This document shows, piece after piece, positions 26,481 to 36,124 of a stretch of DNA of 37,695 nt. The stretch spans positions 1-37,695 of the forward strand of contig NZ_JABMIJ010000003.1 in assembly GCF_014885015.1 (NCBI RefSeq), written 5' to 3'. The translations under genes were made by a program, and so were the position numbers. Below the pieces are notes generated by a model. The model ran no database searches. It saw only the letters and a program-made list of their open reading frames with translations, and was not told the origin of the DNA. The DNA is from Spirabiliibacterium falconis. Lineage in GTDB: Bacteria; Pseudomonadota; Gammaproteobacteria; Enterobacterales; Pasteurellaceae. The first letter of the stretch is position 1; each line of letters starts with the position of its first letter.

Positions 26481-27047
26481 ATGGCTACATATTCTACCAG
26501 TGATTTCAAACCCGGTCTTAAATTTATGCAAGATGGCGAACCGTGCGTCATTATTGAAAATGAATTTGTTAAACCAGGTAAAGGGCAAGCATTCACCCGC
26601 ACCCGTATCCGCAAATTGATTTCTGGCAAAGTCTTGGATGTCAACTTTAAATCAGGCTCAAGTGTGGAAGCGGCGGACGTAGTAGATACGAACTTAACCT
26701 TTTTGTATAAAGACGAAGAGTTCTGGCATTTCATGAACAACGACACTTTCGAGCAATTGGCGGCGGACGCCAAGGCAGTGGGTGACAACGACAAATGGTT
26801 ACTTGATCAAGCGGATTGCATCGTTACTTTATGGAACGGTGCACCAATTAGCGTTACGCCACCTAACTTTGTCGAATTAGAAGTGATTGACACCGACCCA
26901 GGCCTCAAAGGCGACACTGCGGGAACTGGTGGCAAACCAGCGACATTAAGCACAGGGGCTGTGGTGAAAGTGCCATTGTTCGTGCAAATTGGTGAGGTGA
27001 TCAAAGTTGACACCCGCTCTGGTGAGTACGTCTCTCGCGTGAAATAA
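26481..27047 (+). CDS. efp: Translation elongation factor P
   Basis: The 188-residue three-domain protein rescues ribosomes stalled at polyproline. The modified loop is PGKGQAF with Lys34, the residue beta-lysylated by EpmA/EpmB, consistent with epmB next door. The C-terminal signature [19 protein letters not shown] is intact. The start follows GAGGA. It ends in a USS-pair terminator. No polyproline substrate stands out in the window, though OapA has several Pro-rich runs. Confidence 0.98.
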   Translation: MATYSTSDFKPGLKFMQDGEPCVIIENEFVKPGKGQAFTRTRIRKLISGKVLDVNFKSGSSVEAADVVDTNLTFLYKDEEFWHFMNNDTFEQLAADAKAVGDNDKWLLDQADCIVTLWNGAPISVTPPNFVELEVIDTDPGLKGDTAGTGGKPATLSTGAVVKVPLFVQIGEVIKVDTRSGEYVSRVK

Positions 27048-27063
27048 TCGTTCTTTTAAGAAC

Positions 27064-27092
27064 AACCGCACTTTCAAAGTGCGGTTTTTTTG
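27064..27092 (+). terminator. efp terminator made of two USS
   Basis: AACCGCACTTT (27064-27074) and AAAGTGCGGTT (27076-27086) pair, followed by TTTTT. A third USS follows at 27109-27117 without a partner. Confidence 0.88.
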
Positions 27093-27144
27093 TGCCCAAA
27101 AAAAGATAAAGTGCGGTTAAAAAAATAAAAAACTTGCAACTCAC

Positions 27145-27180
27145 CTTGAAATTTGCTAGGGCGTCACCATATAAGTGACG
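27145..27180 (+). promoter_or_regulatory. Sigma-32-type heat-shock promoter of clpB
   Basis: CTTGAA (27145-27150) is the sigma-32 -35 core, and CACCATATA (27165-27173) matches the -10 consensus CCCCATNTA closely after a 14-base spacer. The -10 sits inside an inverted repeat, CGTCAC (27162-27167) with GTGACG (27175-27180). Confidence 0.75.
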
Positions 27181-27214
27181 TGAACGATAAAACGTCAAGA
27201 ATTTAGGAGAGATT

Positions 27215-29785
27215 ATGAATATTGAAAAATTTACCACCAAATTTCAACAGGCGATTGCTGAAGCGCAATCGCTAGCACTCGGCGGCGAGCAACAATACAT
27301 TGAGCCGCTCCATTTAATGACCGCACTTTTAGATCAAGAGGGCGGCTCGGTGCAGCCATTATTAACCAGTTGTGGCATTAACACCGCTGAGCTAAAAGCA
27401 CAATTGCAACGTGAAATTGCACGCTTGCCACAAGTGTCTGGTAACGGTGGCGATGTGCAAGTATCACCTCAACTCGTGCGCTTGCTTAACCGCTGCGACC
27501 AATTAGCACAAAAACGCAGTGATAAATTTATTTCCTCTGAGTTATTTGTGTTAGCCGCCCTTGAAGATAAAGGGGCGTTAGGGAGCATGTTGCGCAATAT
27601 GGGCTTAAAAGCAGACAGCGTAGAAGCGGCGATTGTGCAAATGCGAGGCGGTGAAAACGTCAACGATCAAAGTGCGGAAGATGCCCGCCAAGCGTTGAAA
27701 AAATACACCATTGATTTAACTGAGCGCGCGGAAAAAGGCAAACTTGATCCCGTAATTGGACGTGATGAAGAAATTCGTCGCACCATTCAAGTATTGCAAC
27801 GGCGCACCAAAAATAACCCCGTGTTGATCGGTGAGCCAGGGGTGGGTAAAACCGCCATTGTAGAAGGTTTGGCACAGCGCATTGTCAATGGTGAAGTGCC
27901 AGAGGGATTGCGTCATAAACGGGTGTTGTCTCTTGATATGGGGGCATTGATTGCAGGTGCGAAATACCGTGGGGAATTTGAAGAACGCTTAAAAGCGGTA
28001 CTCAATGAAATCAGCAAAGAAGAGGGGCGCATTATCCTCTTTATTGATGAAATTCACACCATGGTGGGTGCAGGCAAAACCGATGGCGCGATGGATGCAG
28101 GCAACTTGCTCAAGCCATCACTGGCGCGTGGTGAGTTGCACTGTGTGGGGGCGACCACCTTGGATGAATACCGTCAATACATTGAAAAAGACGCCGCCCT
28201 TGAGCGCCGTTTCCAAAAAGTGTTGGTAGACGAGCCAAGCGTGGAAGACACCATTGCCATTTTGCGTGGGCTAAAAGAGCGGTATGAAATTCACCACCAT
28301 GTGCAGATTACCGACCCTGCCATTGTGGCGGCGGCAACACTTTCGCACCGTTATATTTCTGATCGCCAATTGCCTGATAAAGCGATTGACTTGATCGATG
28401 AAGCTGCGTCAAGCATTCGGATGGAAATCGACTCCAAACCGCAACCGCTTGACCGCTTAGAGCGTCGCATTATTCAGCTTAAACTGGAGCAACAAGCGTT
28501 GCAAAAAGAAGATGATGAAGCCAGCCGCAAACGCTTAGATATGCTTGAGAAAGAGTTAAACGACAAAGAGCGTGAATACTCTGAGCTGGAAGAGGTGTGG
28601 AAAAGTGAAAAAGCCGCACTTTCTGGCACACAACATATTAAAGCGGAGCTTGACAATGCACGCATTCAAATGGAGCAAGCGCGTCGGGCAAGCGACTATG
28701 AAAAAATGTCGGAGCTGCAATATGGCGTGATCCCAGAGTTGGAAAAACAGTTGCAAGCTGCTGAAAGCCAAGAAGGCAGAGAAATGACCTTATTGCGTTA
28801 TCGTGTTACCGATGAGGAAATTGCGGAAGTACTCTCGCGTGCGACAGGCATTCCAGTTTCACGCATGATGGAAGGCGAGAAAGAAAAACTGTTGCGTATG
28901 GAGCAAGCACTGCATAAACGCGTGATTGGTCAGTCTGAAGCGGTAGATGCCGTGGCAAATGCCATTCGTCGGTCTCGTGCTGGGCTGTCTGACCCGAATC
29001 GCCCAATTGGTTCATTCCTCTTCTTAGGGCCAACAGGGGTGGGTAAAACCGAGCTATGCAAAACGTTGGCGCAGTTTATGTTCGACAGCGAAGAGGCGAT
29101 GATCCGCATTGATATGTCGGAGTTTATGGAAAAACACAGTGTTTCTCGCTTAGTGGGTGCGCCTCCAGGCTACGTAGGTTATGAAGAGGGCGGCTATTTA
29201 ACCGAAGCGGTACGCCGTCGCCCGTATTCTGTCATCTTGCTCGATGAGGTGGAAAAAGCCCACAGCGATGTGTTTAACATTTTGCTGCAAGTGCTTGATG
29301 ATGGTCGCTTAACCGATGGTCAAGGGCGTACGGTGGATTTCCGCAACACGGTGGTGATCATGACATCAAACTTAGGATCGGATTTAATCCAAGAGAATAA
29401 AGACATCGACTACGACGGCATTAAAGCGATGGTGATGAACGTGGTGGGGCATCATTTCCGCCCTGAGTTCATCAACCGTATTGATGAAACGGTGGTGTTC
29501 CACCCATTGGATAAAGAGAACATCAAAGCGATTGCGCAAATTCAATTGGATCGCTTGAGTAAACGCATGGAATCACATGGCTATGTGCTGCATTTTGCTG
29601 AGTCAGCCTTGGAATTCATCGCCAACGTGGGTTACGACCCGCTCTTTGGTGCGCGCCCGCTCAAACGTGCTATCCAACACGATATTGAAAATGCATTGGC
29701 GCAAAAAATGCTTTCTGGCGAGTTACTGCCAGGCAAGCCGATTACGGTGAGCGTTGAAAACGACCGCGTGGTAACTGCGCAATAA
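27215..29785 (+). CDS. clpB: Disaggregase ClpB
   Basis: The 856-residue hexameric AAA+ chaperone pulls proteins out of aggregates together with DnaK. The N domain is at about 1-145, Walker A of the first ring (GEPGVGKT) at 206-213, Walker B as [10 protein letters not shown], the coiled-coil M domain that binds DnaK at about 405-520, and the second Walker A (GPTGVGKT) at 605-612. Length is full. AGGAGAG precedes the start. A heat-shock promoter lies upstream and a USS-pair terminator follows. Confidence 0.99.
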   Translation: MNIEKFTTKFQQAIAEAQSLALGGEQQYIEPLHLMTALLDQEGGSVQPLLTSCGINTAELKAQLQREIARLPQVSGNGGDVQVSPQLVRLLNRCDQLAQKRSDKFISSELFVLAALEDKGALGSMLRNMGLKADSVEAAIVQMRGGENVNDQSAEDARQALKKYTIDLTERAEKGKLDPVIGRDEEIRRTIQVLQRRTKNNPVLIGEPGVGKTAIVEGLAQRIVNGEVPEGLRHKRVLSLDMGALIAGAKYRGEFEERLKAVLNEISKEEGRIILFIDEIHTMVGAGKTDGAMDAGNLLKPSLARGELHCVGATTLDEYRQYIEKDAALERRFQKVLVDEPSVEDTIAILRGLKERYEIHHHVQITDPAIVAAATLSHRYISDRQLPDKAIDLIDEAASSIRMEIDSKPQPLDRLERRIIQLKLEQQALQKEDDEASRKRLDMLEKELNDKEREYSELEEVWKSEKAALSGTQHIKAELDNARIQMEQARRASDYEKMSELQYGVIPELEKQLQAAESQEGREMTLLRYRVTDEEIAEVLSRATGIPVSRMMEGEKEKLLRMEQALHKRVIGQSEAVDAVANAIRRSRAGLSDPNRPIGSFLFLGPTGVGKTELCKTLAQFMFDSEEAMIRIDMSEFMEKHSVSRLVGAPPGYVGYEEGGYLTEAVRRRPYSVILLDEVEKAHSDVFNILLQVLDDGRLTDGQGRTVDFRNTVVIMTSNLGSDLIQENKDIDYDGIKAMVMNVVGHHFRPEFINRIDETVVFHPLDKENIKAIAQIQLDRLSKRMESHGYVLHFAESALEFIANVGYDPLFGARPLKRAIQHDIENALAQKMLSGELLPGKPITVSVENDRVVTAQ

Positions 29786-29789
29786 ATTG

Positions 29790-29822
29790 AAACCGCACTT
29801 TGCATAAAAGTGCGGTTTTTTG
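29790..29822 (+). terminator. clpB terminator made of two USS
   Basis: AAACCGCACTTT (29790-29801) and AAAGTGCGGTTT (29807-29818) pair over a 5-base loop, followed by a run of T to 29822. Confidence 0.92.
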
Positions 29823-29858
29823 TATCATCAAGGCGAACAACTAACAAAGGAGTGTTCT

Positions 29859-30476
29859 ATGTTGAAAAAATCAATGTTATGTGTCGCCCTTGCGGGCGCA
29901 TTAGCCAGTGGTGCCGTGTTGGCGGATACTCGCACTGTGTCTTTAGATTGGGCACATGCAAATGTGAAAAATGCCAGCGATCTCAACGGTTTTGCGATTG
30001 GCTATCAGCACGAGTGGGATAACACTCAATGGGGTGTGTTGGGCACGTTCAGCTATATGAAAGGCACAACGGATCAGTCTTATTCTATGCCATTTACATC
30101 TAATGGGCGTCAACTTGAAGATCGGGGGCATTTGTCAGGCAATGTGAAATATTATTCGCTTTTGGCAGGTCCAACCTACCGCTTTAATCCAGTATTCAGT
30201 GCCTATGCCCAATTAGGTTTAGCACATGTAAAAGCGGACGTGGATTGGCGTTGGCTAAATCATGAGCGAGGAAACTATGTTGAACGAGGTCATGGTTCAG
30301 AAAGTAAAGATACCACATCATTGGCCTATGCCGTGGGTGTGAAATTTGATGTAGCGAAAAACTTCTCGGTTAACGTGGGTTATGAAGGCACTAACGCCTC
30401 CATTGATGCACCGCATAACATCAAAGGTTTTGATAAATTCAATGGCTGGCGTTTAGGTGTGGGCTACTCATTCTAA
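29859..30476 (+). CDS. Ail/Lom/OmpX-like outer-membrane beta-barrel protein
   Basis: The 205-residue precursor has a Sec signal peptide cut after VLA (residue 22). The mature part shows alternating aromatic/polar strands (FAIGYQHEWDNTQWGVLGTFSYM, in part) and a terminal GVGYSF ending in Phe, the signal for outer-membrane insertion by BAM. The layout of eight strands with long polar loops fits Ail/OmpX, and SVNVGYEGTNAS near the end is typical. Some Ail relatives give serum resistance or adhesion; nothing here proves that role. AAAGGAG seven bases ahead sets ATG 29859. It ends in its own terminator and lies alone between clpB and dgkA. Confidence 0.85.
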   Translation: MLKKSMLCVALAGALASGAVLADTRTVSLDWAHANVKNASDLNGFAIGYQHEWDNTQWGVLGTFSYMKGTTDQSYSMPFTSNGRQLEDRGHLSGNVKYYSLLAGPTYRFNPVFSAYAQLGLAHVKADVDWRWLNHERGNYVERGHGSESKDTTSLAYAVGVKFDVAKNFSVNVGYEGTNASIDAPHNIKGFDKFNGWRLGVGYSF

Positions 30477-30493
30477 GCGATAATAAAAATGAT

Positions 30494-30539
30494 AATGCCA
30501 AACCCAAAGTGCGGTTTGGCATTTTTTTGACCGCACTTT
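30494..30539. terminator. Nested two-way terminators between the barrel gene and dgkA
   Basis: Plus strand: AATGCCAAACC (30494-30504) pairs with GGTTTGGCATT (30513-30523), followed by TTTTT. An overlapping pair, AAAGTGCGGT (30506-30515) and ACCGCACTTT (30530-30539), can form instead and would serve dgkA on the minus strand. The two hairpins share bases and exclude each other. Confidence 0.8.
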
Positions 30540-30901
30540 TAGCTAATTAAAATCGCCAGCCAAGTGATCACGGCAATGACCATCGCGATAAATACCGCCG
30601 CCGAGCCGTAATCTTTTCCTCGACCTGATAATTCGTGGCGTTCAAGCCCAATGCGGTCAATGGCACATTCGACTGCGCTGTTAAGCATTTCTACCAACAT
30701 CACCAGCAGCACCGAGCCAATTAGCAATACCAACTCGACCGCACTTTGTGCAATCCAAAACGCCAGCGGGATTAAGATAATCGCCGCTAACAACTCGTGG
30801 CGAAAGGCGGTTTCGTGGCGTGCGGCATAGCGTAAGCCTTGCCACGAATATTGTGTAGCTTTGATTAGGTGGGTTAACCCTTTGTGTTTATATTGGCTCA
30901 T
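30539..30901 (-). CDS. dgkA: Diacylglycerol kinase
   Basis: The 120-residue inner-membrane trimeric kinase recycles diacylglycerol from envelope osmolyte and LPS decoration to phosphatidic acid. The family signature VEMLNSAVECAIDRIG lies near 70 after two hydrophobic helices, with a third at the C-terminus (VFIAMVIAVITWLAILI). ATG 30901 starts 7 bases after the relA stop; an in-frame ATG at 30934 overlaps relA and has no support. It is likely in one unit with rlmD and relA. Confidence 0.95.
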   Translation of the reverse strand: MSQYKHKGLTHLIKATQYSWQGLRYAARHETAFRHELLAAIILIPLAFWIAQSAVELVLLIGSVLLVMLVEMLNSAVECAIDRIGLERHELSGRGKDYGSAAVFIAMVIAVITWLAILIS

Positions 30902-30908
30902 AATGGTT

Positions 30909-33134
30909 CTAATGGGATAAACGTTTCGCTTCAATCACATCATCAATGCGTAGTAACGCACTTAATAAACGGCTTAGCAATTCCACATTCATTAATTCAA
31001 TTTCTAAATCGATGGTAGCGGTCATTTTTTTCAAATCACTTTTGCTTGAAACACGGATCACGCTGACTTTTTCGTTCGCCAACACGGTGGTGATGTCGCG
31101 GAGTAGCCCCGTGCGGTCATTGGCGATGACGCGCACCACGAGATTAAATTTCGTATTGAAACTCTCGCCCCATACCGCTTCGACCACCCGCTCAGGGCTG
31201 ACTTCTTGCAGGTTGTGAATTTGCTCACAATCGGCACGGTGGATAGAAATACCACGCCCTTGGGTAATGTAACCCAAAATCTGATCGCCTGGGATCGGTT
31301 GACAGCAACGCGCGATATGGTGCATCAAATTACCCACGCCCTCAATGACGATTTGACCTCGCCCAGTGTTTGGCGTTTGTGATGCTGATTTGTTTTCTAC
31401 TTGTCGTAAAATGTGCTCGTCCACTTGCTCGGCAGATGGGCGCAGTAATTTCGCTTGTAAAAAGTTCATTAATTGATTTAAGCGAATATCCCCATTGCCA
31501 AGACCAGCGTAGAGATCGTCGATATGTTTGAGATTATGGCGTGGCAACGCATAGGTTTCTACCTGTTTTAAGGTTAGTCCCAGTTTTGCCATTTCAGCTT
31601 CTAATAGCTCTTTGCCAATTGGAATATTTTTCTCGCGATCTTGGCGTTTGAACCATGCTTGAATTTTTGAGCGTACACGAGGATTGGTCACAAAGCCGTT
31701 GTTTGGGTTGAGCCAATCACGGCTTGGATTCGGATTTTTCTGCGTAATGATCTCAACTTTATCACCCATATGTAACGTGTAGGTAAACGGCACAATGCGG
31801 TCGCCGACTTTTGCGCCAATGCAACGATGCCCTACTTCGCTGTGAATAGTGTAGGCAAAATCGAGCGGGGTGGAGCCAGTGGGTAAATCCACGATATCCC
31901 CTTGTGGGGTGAATACATAAATGCGGTCATCAAAAATTTTGCTGCGAGTTTCTTCCAGCACATTGCCATTGCGACTCAAATCTTTCTGCCATGCTAACAC
32001 TTGGCGTAACCAAGCAATTTTTTGTTCATAGCCGCCACGACCCGCACTTTCACTTTCTTTGTATTTCCAGTGTGCGGCCACCCCAAGTTCTGCGTCATCG
32101 TGCATTTGTTGGGTGCGGATTTGCACTTCAATGGCTTTGTCACCCTCGCCGAGTACTACCGTGTGAATGGATTGATAACCATTTGGTTTCGGGTTAGCGA
32201 TGTAGTCATCAAATTCGCTGGCGATATGATTGAAATGGCTGTGCACAATGCCGAGAGCCTTGTAGCATTCTTCAAGGCGTTGCACGATAATACGCACGGC
32301 ACGAATATCAAAGAGTTGTTCAAAACGCAGATTTTTTTTCTGCATTTTTTTCCAAATGCTGTAAATGTGTTTTGGGCGACCATAAACGTGGGCATTGCCC
32401 AGATTTTCTTGTGCTAAAAATTGCTCGAGCTGTTGGGTGAAATGCTGGATATAGGCCACCCGATCACGGCGTTTTTCCCCCAACATTTTGGCAATGGCGT
32501 GATAGTGTTCTGGATCAAGGTAACGGAAGCAGTAGTCTTCCAGCTCCCATTTCAGTTGCCCAATGCCTAAACGGTTGGCTAACGGTGCATAAATAGTATG
32601 GCACTCTTTGGCTGCCAGTTCTTTTTCCGCCTCAGAGATAAAATTATTTTCTTCACGCAAAAAGGCAATACGTTCAGCGAGCTTGATCACCACACAGCGA
32701 AAATCATCAACCATCGCCAATAGCATACGGCGCACATTATCCACTTGCACATTGGAATGGCTTTGTTTGGTATCCAGCACTCGGATACTGTCCATTTCCA
32801 CCACGCCTTTGGCGAGTTTGCGAATATCAAGACTAAAATCGTCTTTTATTTGGTCGTAATTGATAATCCGCCGTTTGGCGAGAGGATAGAGCATTGCAGT
32901 GATGAGACTGTCTTGATCCATATTGAGGCTGGTGAGCACTTCCACCATCTCGGTCGCGCAATAGAGCAGATATTGCCGCTCTGTGGTTTCGTGTTCGCGA
33001 AGGTGTGATAAGGCATAGTTCCATGTTTGCGAGAGTTTTTCTCGTGTGGCACTTGCAATTGGCAATGCGTTCGCCCATAGCGTGAAGTCAAATTCACGAC
33101 CTGTACTCAAATGTGATGCACGAATGGCGACCAT
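30909..33134 (-). CDS. relA: GTP pyrophosphokinase RelA ((p)ppGpp synthetase)
   Basis: The 741-residue ribosome-associated alarmone synthase responds to uncharged tRNA. The order is a degenerate hydrolase domain, in which the catalytic HD motif is missing (region around AMLYPLAKRRI), then the synthetase with DIRAVRIIV and PKPNGYQSIHTVV near 315, TGS at about 400-462 (RIYVFTPQGDIVDLP), a Cys-containing zinc-finger-like region (HIARCCQPIPGD) and a C-terminal ACT domain. Hydrolase loss marks RelA as opposed to SpoT. AAGGAGGT before ATG 33134 is near ideal. It follows rlmD by 13 bases. No USS is found within the gene. Confidence 0.98.
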   Translation of the reverse strand: MVAIRASHLSTGREFDFTLWANALPIASATREKLSQTWNYALSHLREHETTERQYLLYCATEMVEVLTSLNMDQDSLITAMLYPLAKRRIINYDQIKDDFSLDIRKLAKGVVEMDSIRVLDTKQSHSNVQVDNVRRMLLAMVDDFRCVVIKLAERIAFLREENNFISEAEKELAAKECHTIYAPLANRLGIGQLKWELEDYCFRYLDPEHYHAIAKMLGEKRRDRVAYIQHFTQQLEQFLAQENLGNAHVYGRPKHIYSIWKKMQKKNLRFEQLFDIRAVRIIVQRLEECYKALGIVHSHFNHIASEFDDYIANPKPNGYQSIHTVVLGEGDKAIEVQIRTQQMHDDAELGVAAHWKYKESESAGRGGYEQKIAWLRQVLAWQKDLSRNGNVLEETRSKIFDDRIYVFTPQGDIVDLPTGSTPLDFAYTIHSEVGHRCIGAKVGDRIVPFTYTLHMGDKVEIITQKNPNPSRDWLNPNNGFVTNPRVRSKIQAWFKRQDREKNIPIGKELLEAEMAKLGLTLKQVETYALPRHNLKHIDDLYAGLGNGDIRLNQLMNFLQAKLLRPSAEQVDEHILRQVENKSASQTPNTGRGQIVIEGVGNLMHHIARCCQPIPGDQILGYITQGRGISIHRADCEQIHNLQEVSPERVVEAVWGESFNTKFNLVVRVIANDRTGLLRDITTVLANEKVSVIRVSSKSDLKKMTATIDLEIELMNVELLSRLLSALLRIDDVIEAKRLSH

Positions 33135-33147
33135 ATTACCTCCTTGA

Positions 33148-34470
33148 TCATACCTGTTGGCAAAAGTGGACAACTGCCTCAAGATGCCCTGTTTGTGGAA
33201 ACATATCCACTGCCACACATTGTGTTATTTGATAACCTGCCTCAATTAGCATTTGGCTATCACGCACGAGTGTTGCATCGTGACAGGAAACATACACAAT
33301 TTGCTGTGGTTTCAGTTTACATAAGTGCGGTATCACGAACGATGCACCCGCACGCGGAGGGTCTAATAGCACTTTTGTAAATCGTTGTTGCGCCCAATGT
33401 TGTTGTGAAAAATCGTGGGCTAAGTCTGCCTGATAAAATGTTATATTATCACAATTATTGATGTTTGCATTGAATGTTGCACGTTCAACCATTGCTTGCA
33501 CTCCTTCAATGCCCACCGCACTTTTACAATGCTGGGCTAGAGGAAGGGTAAAATTGCCAATACCACAAAACAGATCTAACAATGTATCATCGGAAGTAAG
33601 ATTAAGCCAGCAGCGTGCAGTATCAATCAAGGCTTGGTTCATTTCAGCATTAACTTGGATAAAATCCCGAATTGCAAAATAGAGTTTTTGCCCATTAGCA
33701 AGTTGGTAATAAGGCGCATCGCCACGCCAGTGTTGAATGGTATTTTCGTTTTCGCTGACAAACAACAGCAAATTGTGCTGCTCGGCAAAATTGAGCAACC
33801 GCACTTTATCTTTTTCGCCGATATTACCCACATGGCGCAGGAGCAGTGCCACGCCGTTAGCGGCATCGGTCAGTTCAATATGACCTAAGCGTGCTTTGTG
33901 CTGCCATGCGGAGAACAATGCTTGCAATGGCACGATCAGGGCATTGAGTGCAGGCGTGAGCACTGCACAGTGGTCAATCGGCACAATTTGGTTTGACCCT
34001 TTAGCACGAAAACCAAATGTGAGGGTTTGGGTTTTGCGATTGATATTCAAACTGAGATGGGCGCGGCGACGATATTGCCATGCGTTGCCGTGGGCGATTG
34101 TGTGCGTTTGAATTGGTGTGTTTTGCAAGGCTTGTAGGCGATCATAAAGTGCGGTTTGTTTCACCTCACGTTGCACATTTGCGGGCATATGTTGCAGTTG
34201 GCAGCCGCCACAGTGATGATATACACCGCACTTTGCTACAATGCGTTGTGGATTAGGGTTGGCAATGTTGATTGCCTTTGCATGCCCGAAATGGCGTTTT
34301 TCTTGTGTAATACGTGCAAGAACGGTTTCTTGCGGCAAGGCATTTTCGACAAACCACGTTTTATTATTCGCACGCCCCACGCCTAAGCCATGGGAGTCTA
34401 ACGAATCAATCGTCAGCTTAAGTGTTGTTGTGCGTGGTTTATGGGCTTTATCGGAATAAAACAGTACCAT
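33148..34470 (-). CDS. rlmD: 23S rRNA (uracil-1939-C5) methyltransferase RlmD
   Basis: The 440-residue enzyme methylates U1939 of 23S rRNA. A TRAM RNA-binding domain is at about 15-70. The Fe-S cluster Cys are in KCGVYHHCGGCQLQH (about 79-88), with the fourth in DHCAVLTP. The SAM motif is DLFCGIGNFTLPLA, and the catalytic Cys is in YVSCHDATLVRD near 396. Length fits. It is the first gene of the rlmD-relA-dgkA set, the same order as in H. influenzae and E. coli neighbourhoods. AGAGA precedes the start. Confidence 0.95.
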   Translation of the reverse strand: MVLFYSDKAHKPRTTTLKLTIDSLDSHGLGVGRANNKTWFVENALPQETVLARITQEKRHFGHAKAINIANPNPQRIVAKCGVYHHCGGCQLQHMPANVQREVKQTALYDRLQALQNTPIQTHTIAHGNAWQYRRRAHLSLNINRKTQTLTFGFRAKGSNQIVPIDHCAVLTPALNALIVPLQALFSAWQHKARLGHIELTDAANGVALLLRHVGNIGEKDKVRLLNFAEQHNLLLFVSENENTIQHWRGDAPYYQLANGQKLYFAIRDFIQVNAEMNQALIDTARCWLNLTSDDTLLDLFCGIGNFTLPLAQHCKSAVGIEGVQAMVERATFNANINNCDNITFYQADLAHDFSQQHWAQQRFTKVLLDPPRAGASFVIPHLCKLKPQQIVYVSCHDATLVRDSQMLIEAGYQITQCVAVDMFPQTGHLEAVVHFCQQV

Positions 34471-34499
34471 AATTTCTCTTTGATGTTATGGATAATAAG

Positions 34500-34529
34500 A
34501 CAAAAAGCAGCCTATCGACTGCTTTTTGT
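34500..34529 (-). terminator. Intrinsic terminator after the yjgR-type gene
   Basis: ACAAAAAGCAG (34500-34510) and CTGCTTTTTGT (34519-34529) form an 11-bp stem over 8 bases, T-rich on the minus strand, 12 bases after the stop of the ATPase gene. Confidence 0.8.
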
Positions 34530-34541
34530 TACCGTCTATGG

Positions 34542-36044
34542 TTATTTTTTAAATGCACCTAAAATGCCACGCACAATTTGCCGTGTAATTTGATTGCGAA
34601 TGTTGCGTCCGACACTTTTACTGACGCTGCTGACAATTTGCTCGGTCACAGTCAGTTCTTCACCGCGTTTTTTCTTGCCGAAAATCATACGGTTTAACGT
34701 ACCCATCATCCCTTCATTTTCTTGCTGTTGTGCTTGCTCTGCCTGTTTTGCGGCAACAGCGGCGAGATCTTTTTGTGCATTCAGGACTTCAAAGGCGGAC
34801 TCGTTGTCCACCGCATCGTGGTAGACTGGATAGAGGTCATCATCACGCACCCATTGGTCACGCTCATTATCGCTGATAGGTTTGAGCTGGCTGCGTGGCG
34901 GGTAGATATATGCGATTTCAACGGGGCTAGGCATCCCTTTTTCATCGAGAAATGAGACTAACGCCTCCCCTACACCCAGTGTGGTAATGGCGTCAACGAC
35001 ATTGACATTAGGATTACTACGGAAAGTTTCCGCCGCCGATTTCACGGCTTTTTGATCCCGTGGTGTGAAGGCGCGTAGAGCGTGCTGAATACGGTTACCG
35101 AGTTGCCCTAATACGGTGTCGGGCAAATCCAACGGATTTTGCGTGACGAAATACACACCAACCCCTTTTGAGCGGATTAAACGCACCACTTGTTCCACTT
35201 TATTGATAAGTGCGGTTGGTGCCCCATCAAATAACAGGTGTGCTTCATCAAAAAACATCACAAAAGTGGGTTTGTCAGGGTCACCCACCTCAGGTAAATT
35301 TTCAAATAATTCCGCCATCAGCCACAACAAAAAGGCACTATACATTTGCTTGGAATTGATCAAGGTTTGCGCATTGAGAATATTGATCACCCCACGCCCG
35401 TCACGGGTTTGCAACCAATCCTCTAAATTCAGGGCTGGCTCTCCAAAAAGTGCGGTCGCCCCTTCATTTTCTAGTGTGAGCAACGCTCGCTGAATTGCTC
35501 CGACACTGGCGGCGGACACATTGCCGTATTCTAAGCGGTAAGTGCTTGCGTTTTCTGCCACATGCGTGAGCATTGCACGCAGATCTTTGATGTCAATCAG
35601 CAGTAAACCTTTATCATCCGCCACGCGGAAGACCAAATTGAGCAAGCCCTCTTGAGTGGCGTTCAAGTTCATCAAGCGTGCCAGTAGCATAGGACCCATT
35701 TCTGAAATGGTGGTACGCAGTGGAATGCCCGTTTGCCCGAATACATCCCAAAATGACACAGGGTAGCCTTTGAAATACGCATTTCCGCCAAGTTGGAATT
35801 GTTCAACGCGTTCGCCGACTTTACCGCTGAGTTCACCGTGTTTTGTTAAACCTGAAATATCGCCTTTAACGTCCACTAAAAAGACGGGGACACCGTCATC
35901 ACTAAATGCTTCAGCTAAGGTACGCAAGCTGATGGTTTTACCGGTACCCGTTGCCCCTGCGATTAAGCCATGGCGATTTGCCATTTTGGCGGTTAGAGAA
36001 AGTATATCGCCCGCTTTGGTTTGGGCTAAAGAATAGCGTGCCAT
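34542..36044 (-). CDS. yjgR: YjgR-type (DUF853) HerA-like ATPase
   Basis: The 500-residue P-loop protein has Walker A GATGTGKT at 30-37 and Walker B in FVMFFDEAHLLFDGAPT. The C-terminal half includes the HerA/FtsK-like GVYFVTQNPLDLPDTVLGQLGNRIQHALR segment (only partly quoted), typical of DUF853. E. coli YjgR is known mainly as a predicted ATPase of unclear role; HerA relatives move DNA. The last 70 or so residues form a Gln/Ala-rich helix and a basic tail (NQITRQIVRGILGAFKK). The start follows AGGAC, with a good promoter upstream. It appears monocistronic. Exact function is not established. Confidence 0.88.
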   Translation of the reverse strand: MARYSLAQTKAGDILSLTAKMANRHGLIAGATGTGKTISLRTLAEAFSDDGVPVFLVDVKGDISGLTKHGELSGKVGERVEQFQLGGNAYFKGYPVSFWDVFGQTGIPLRTTISEMGPMLLARLMNLNATQEGLLNLVFRVADDKGLLLIDIKDLRAMLTHVAENASTYRLEYGNVSAASVGAIQRALLTLENEGATALFGEPALNLEDWLQTRDGRGVINILNAQTLINSKQMYSAFLLWLMAELFENLPEVGDPDKPTFVMFFDEAHLLFDGAPTALINKVEQVVRLIRSKGVGVYFVTQNPLDLPDTVLGQLGNRIQHALRAFTPRDQKAVKSAAETFRSNPNVNVVDAITTLGVGEALVSFLDEKGMPSPVEIAYIYPPRSQLKPISDNERDQWVRDDDLYPVYHDAVDNESAFEVLNAQKDLAAVAAKQAEQAQQQENEGMMGTLNRMIFGKKKRGEELTVTEQIVSSVSKSVGRNIRNQITRQIVRGILGAFKK

Positions 36045-36075
36045 AATTGTGTCCTATGTCGTCAATATTGTGTTT

Positions 36076-36104
36076 ACTATACCGAATTTTAAGAGAGATG
36101 TTAA
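36076..36104 (-). promoter_or_regulatory. Sigma-70-type promoter of the yjgR-type gene
   Basis: On the minus strand, TTAACA (36104-36099) and TATAGT (36081-36076) lie 17 bases apart, each one base off consensus, about 30 bases before the start codon. Confidence 0.65.
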
Positions 36105-36124
36105 TTCAATGTGCTAAAGTGCGG

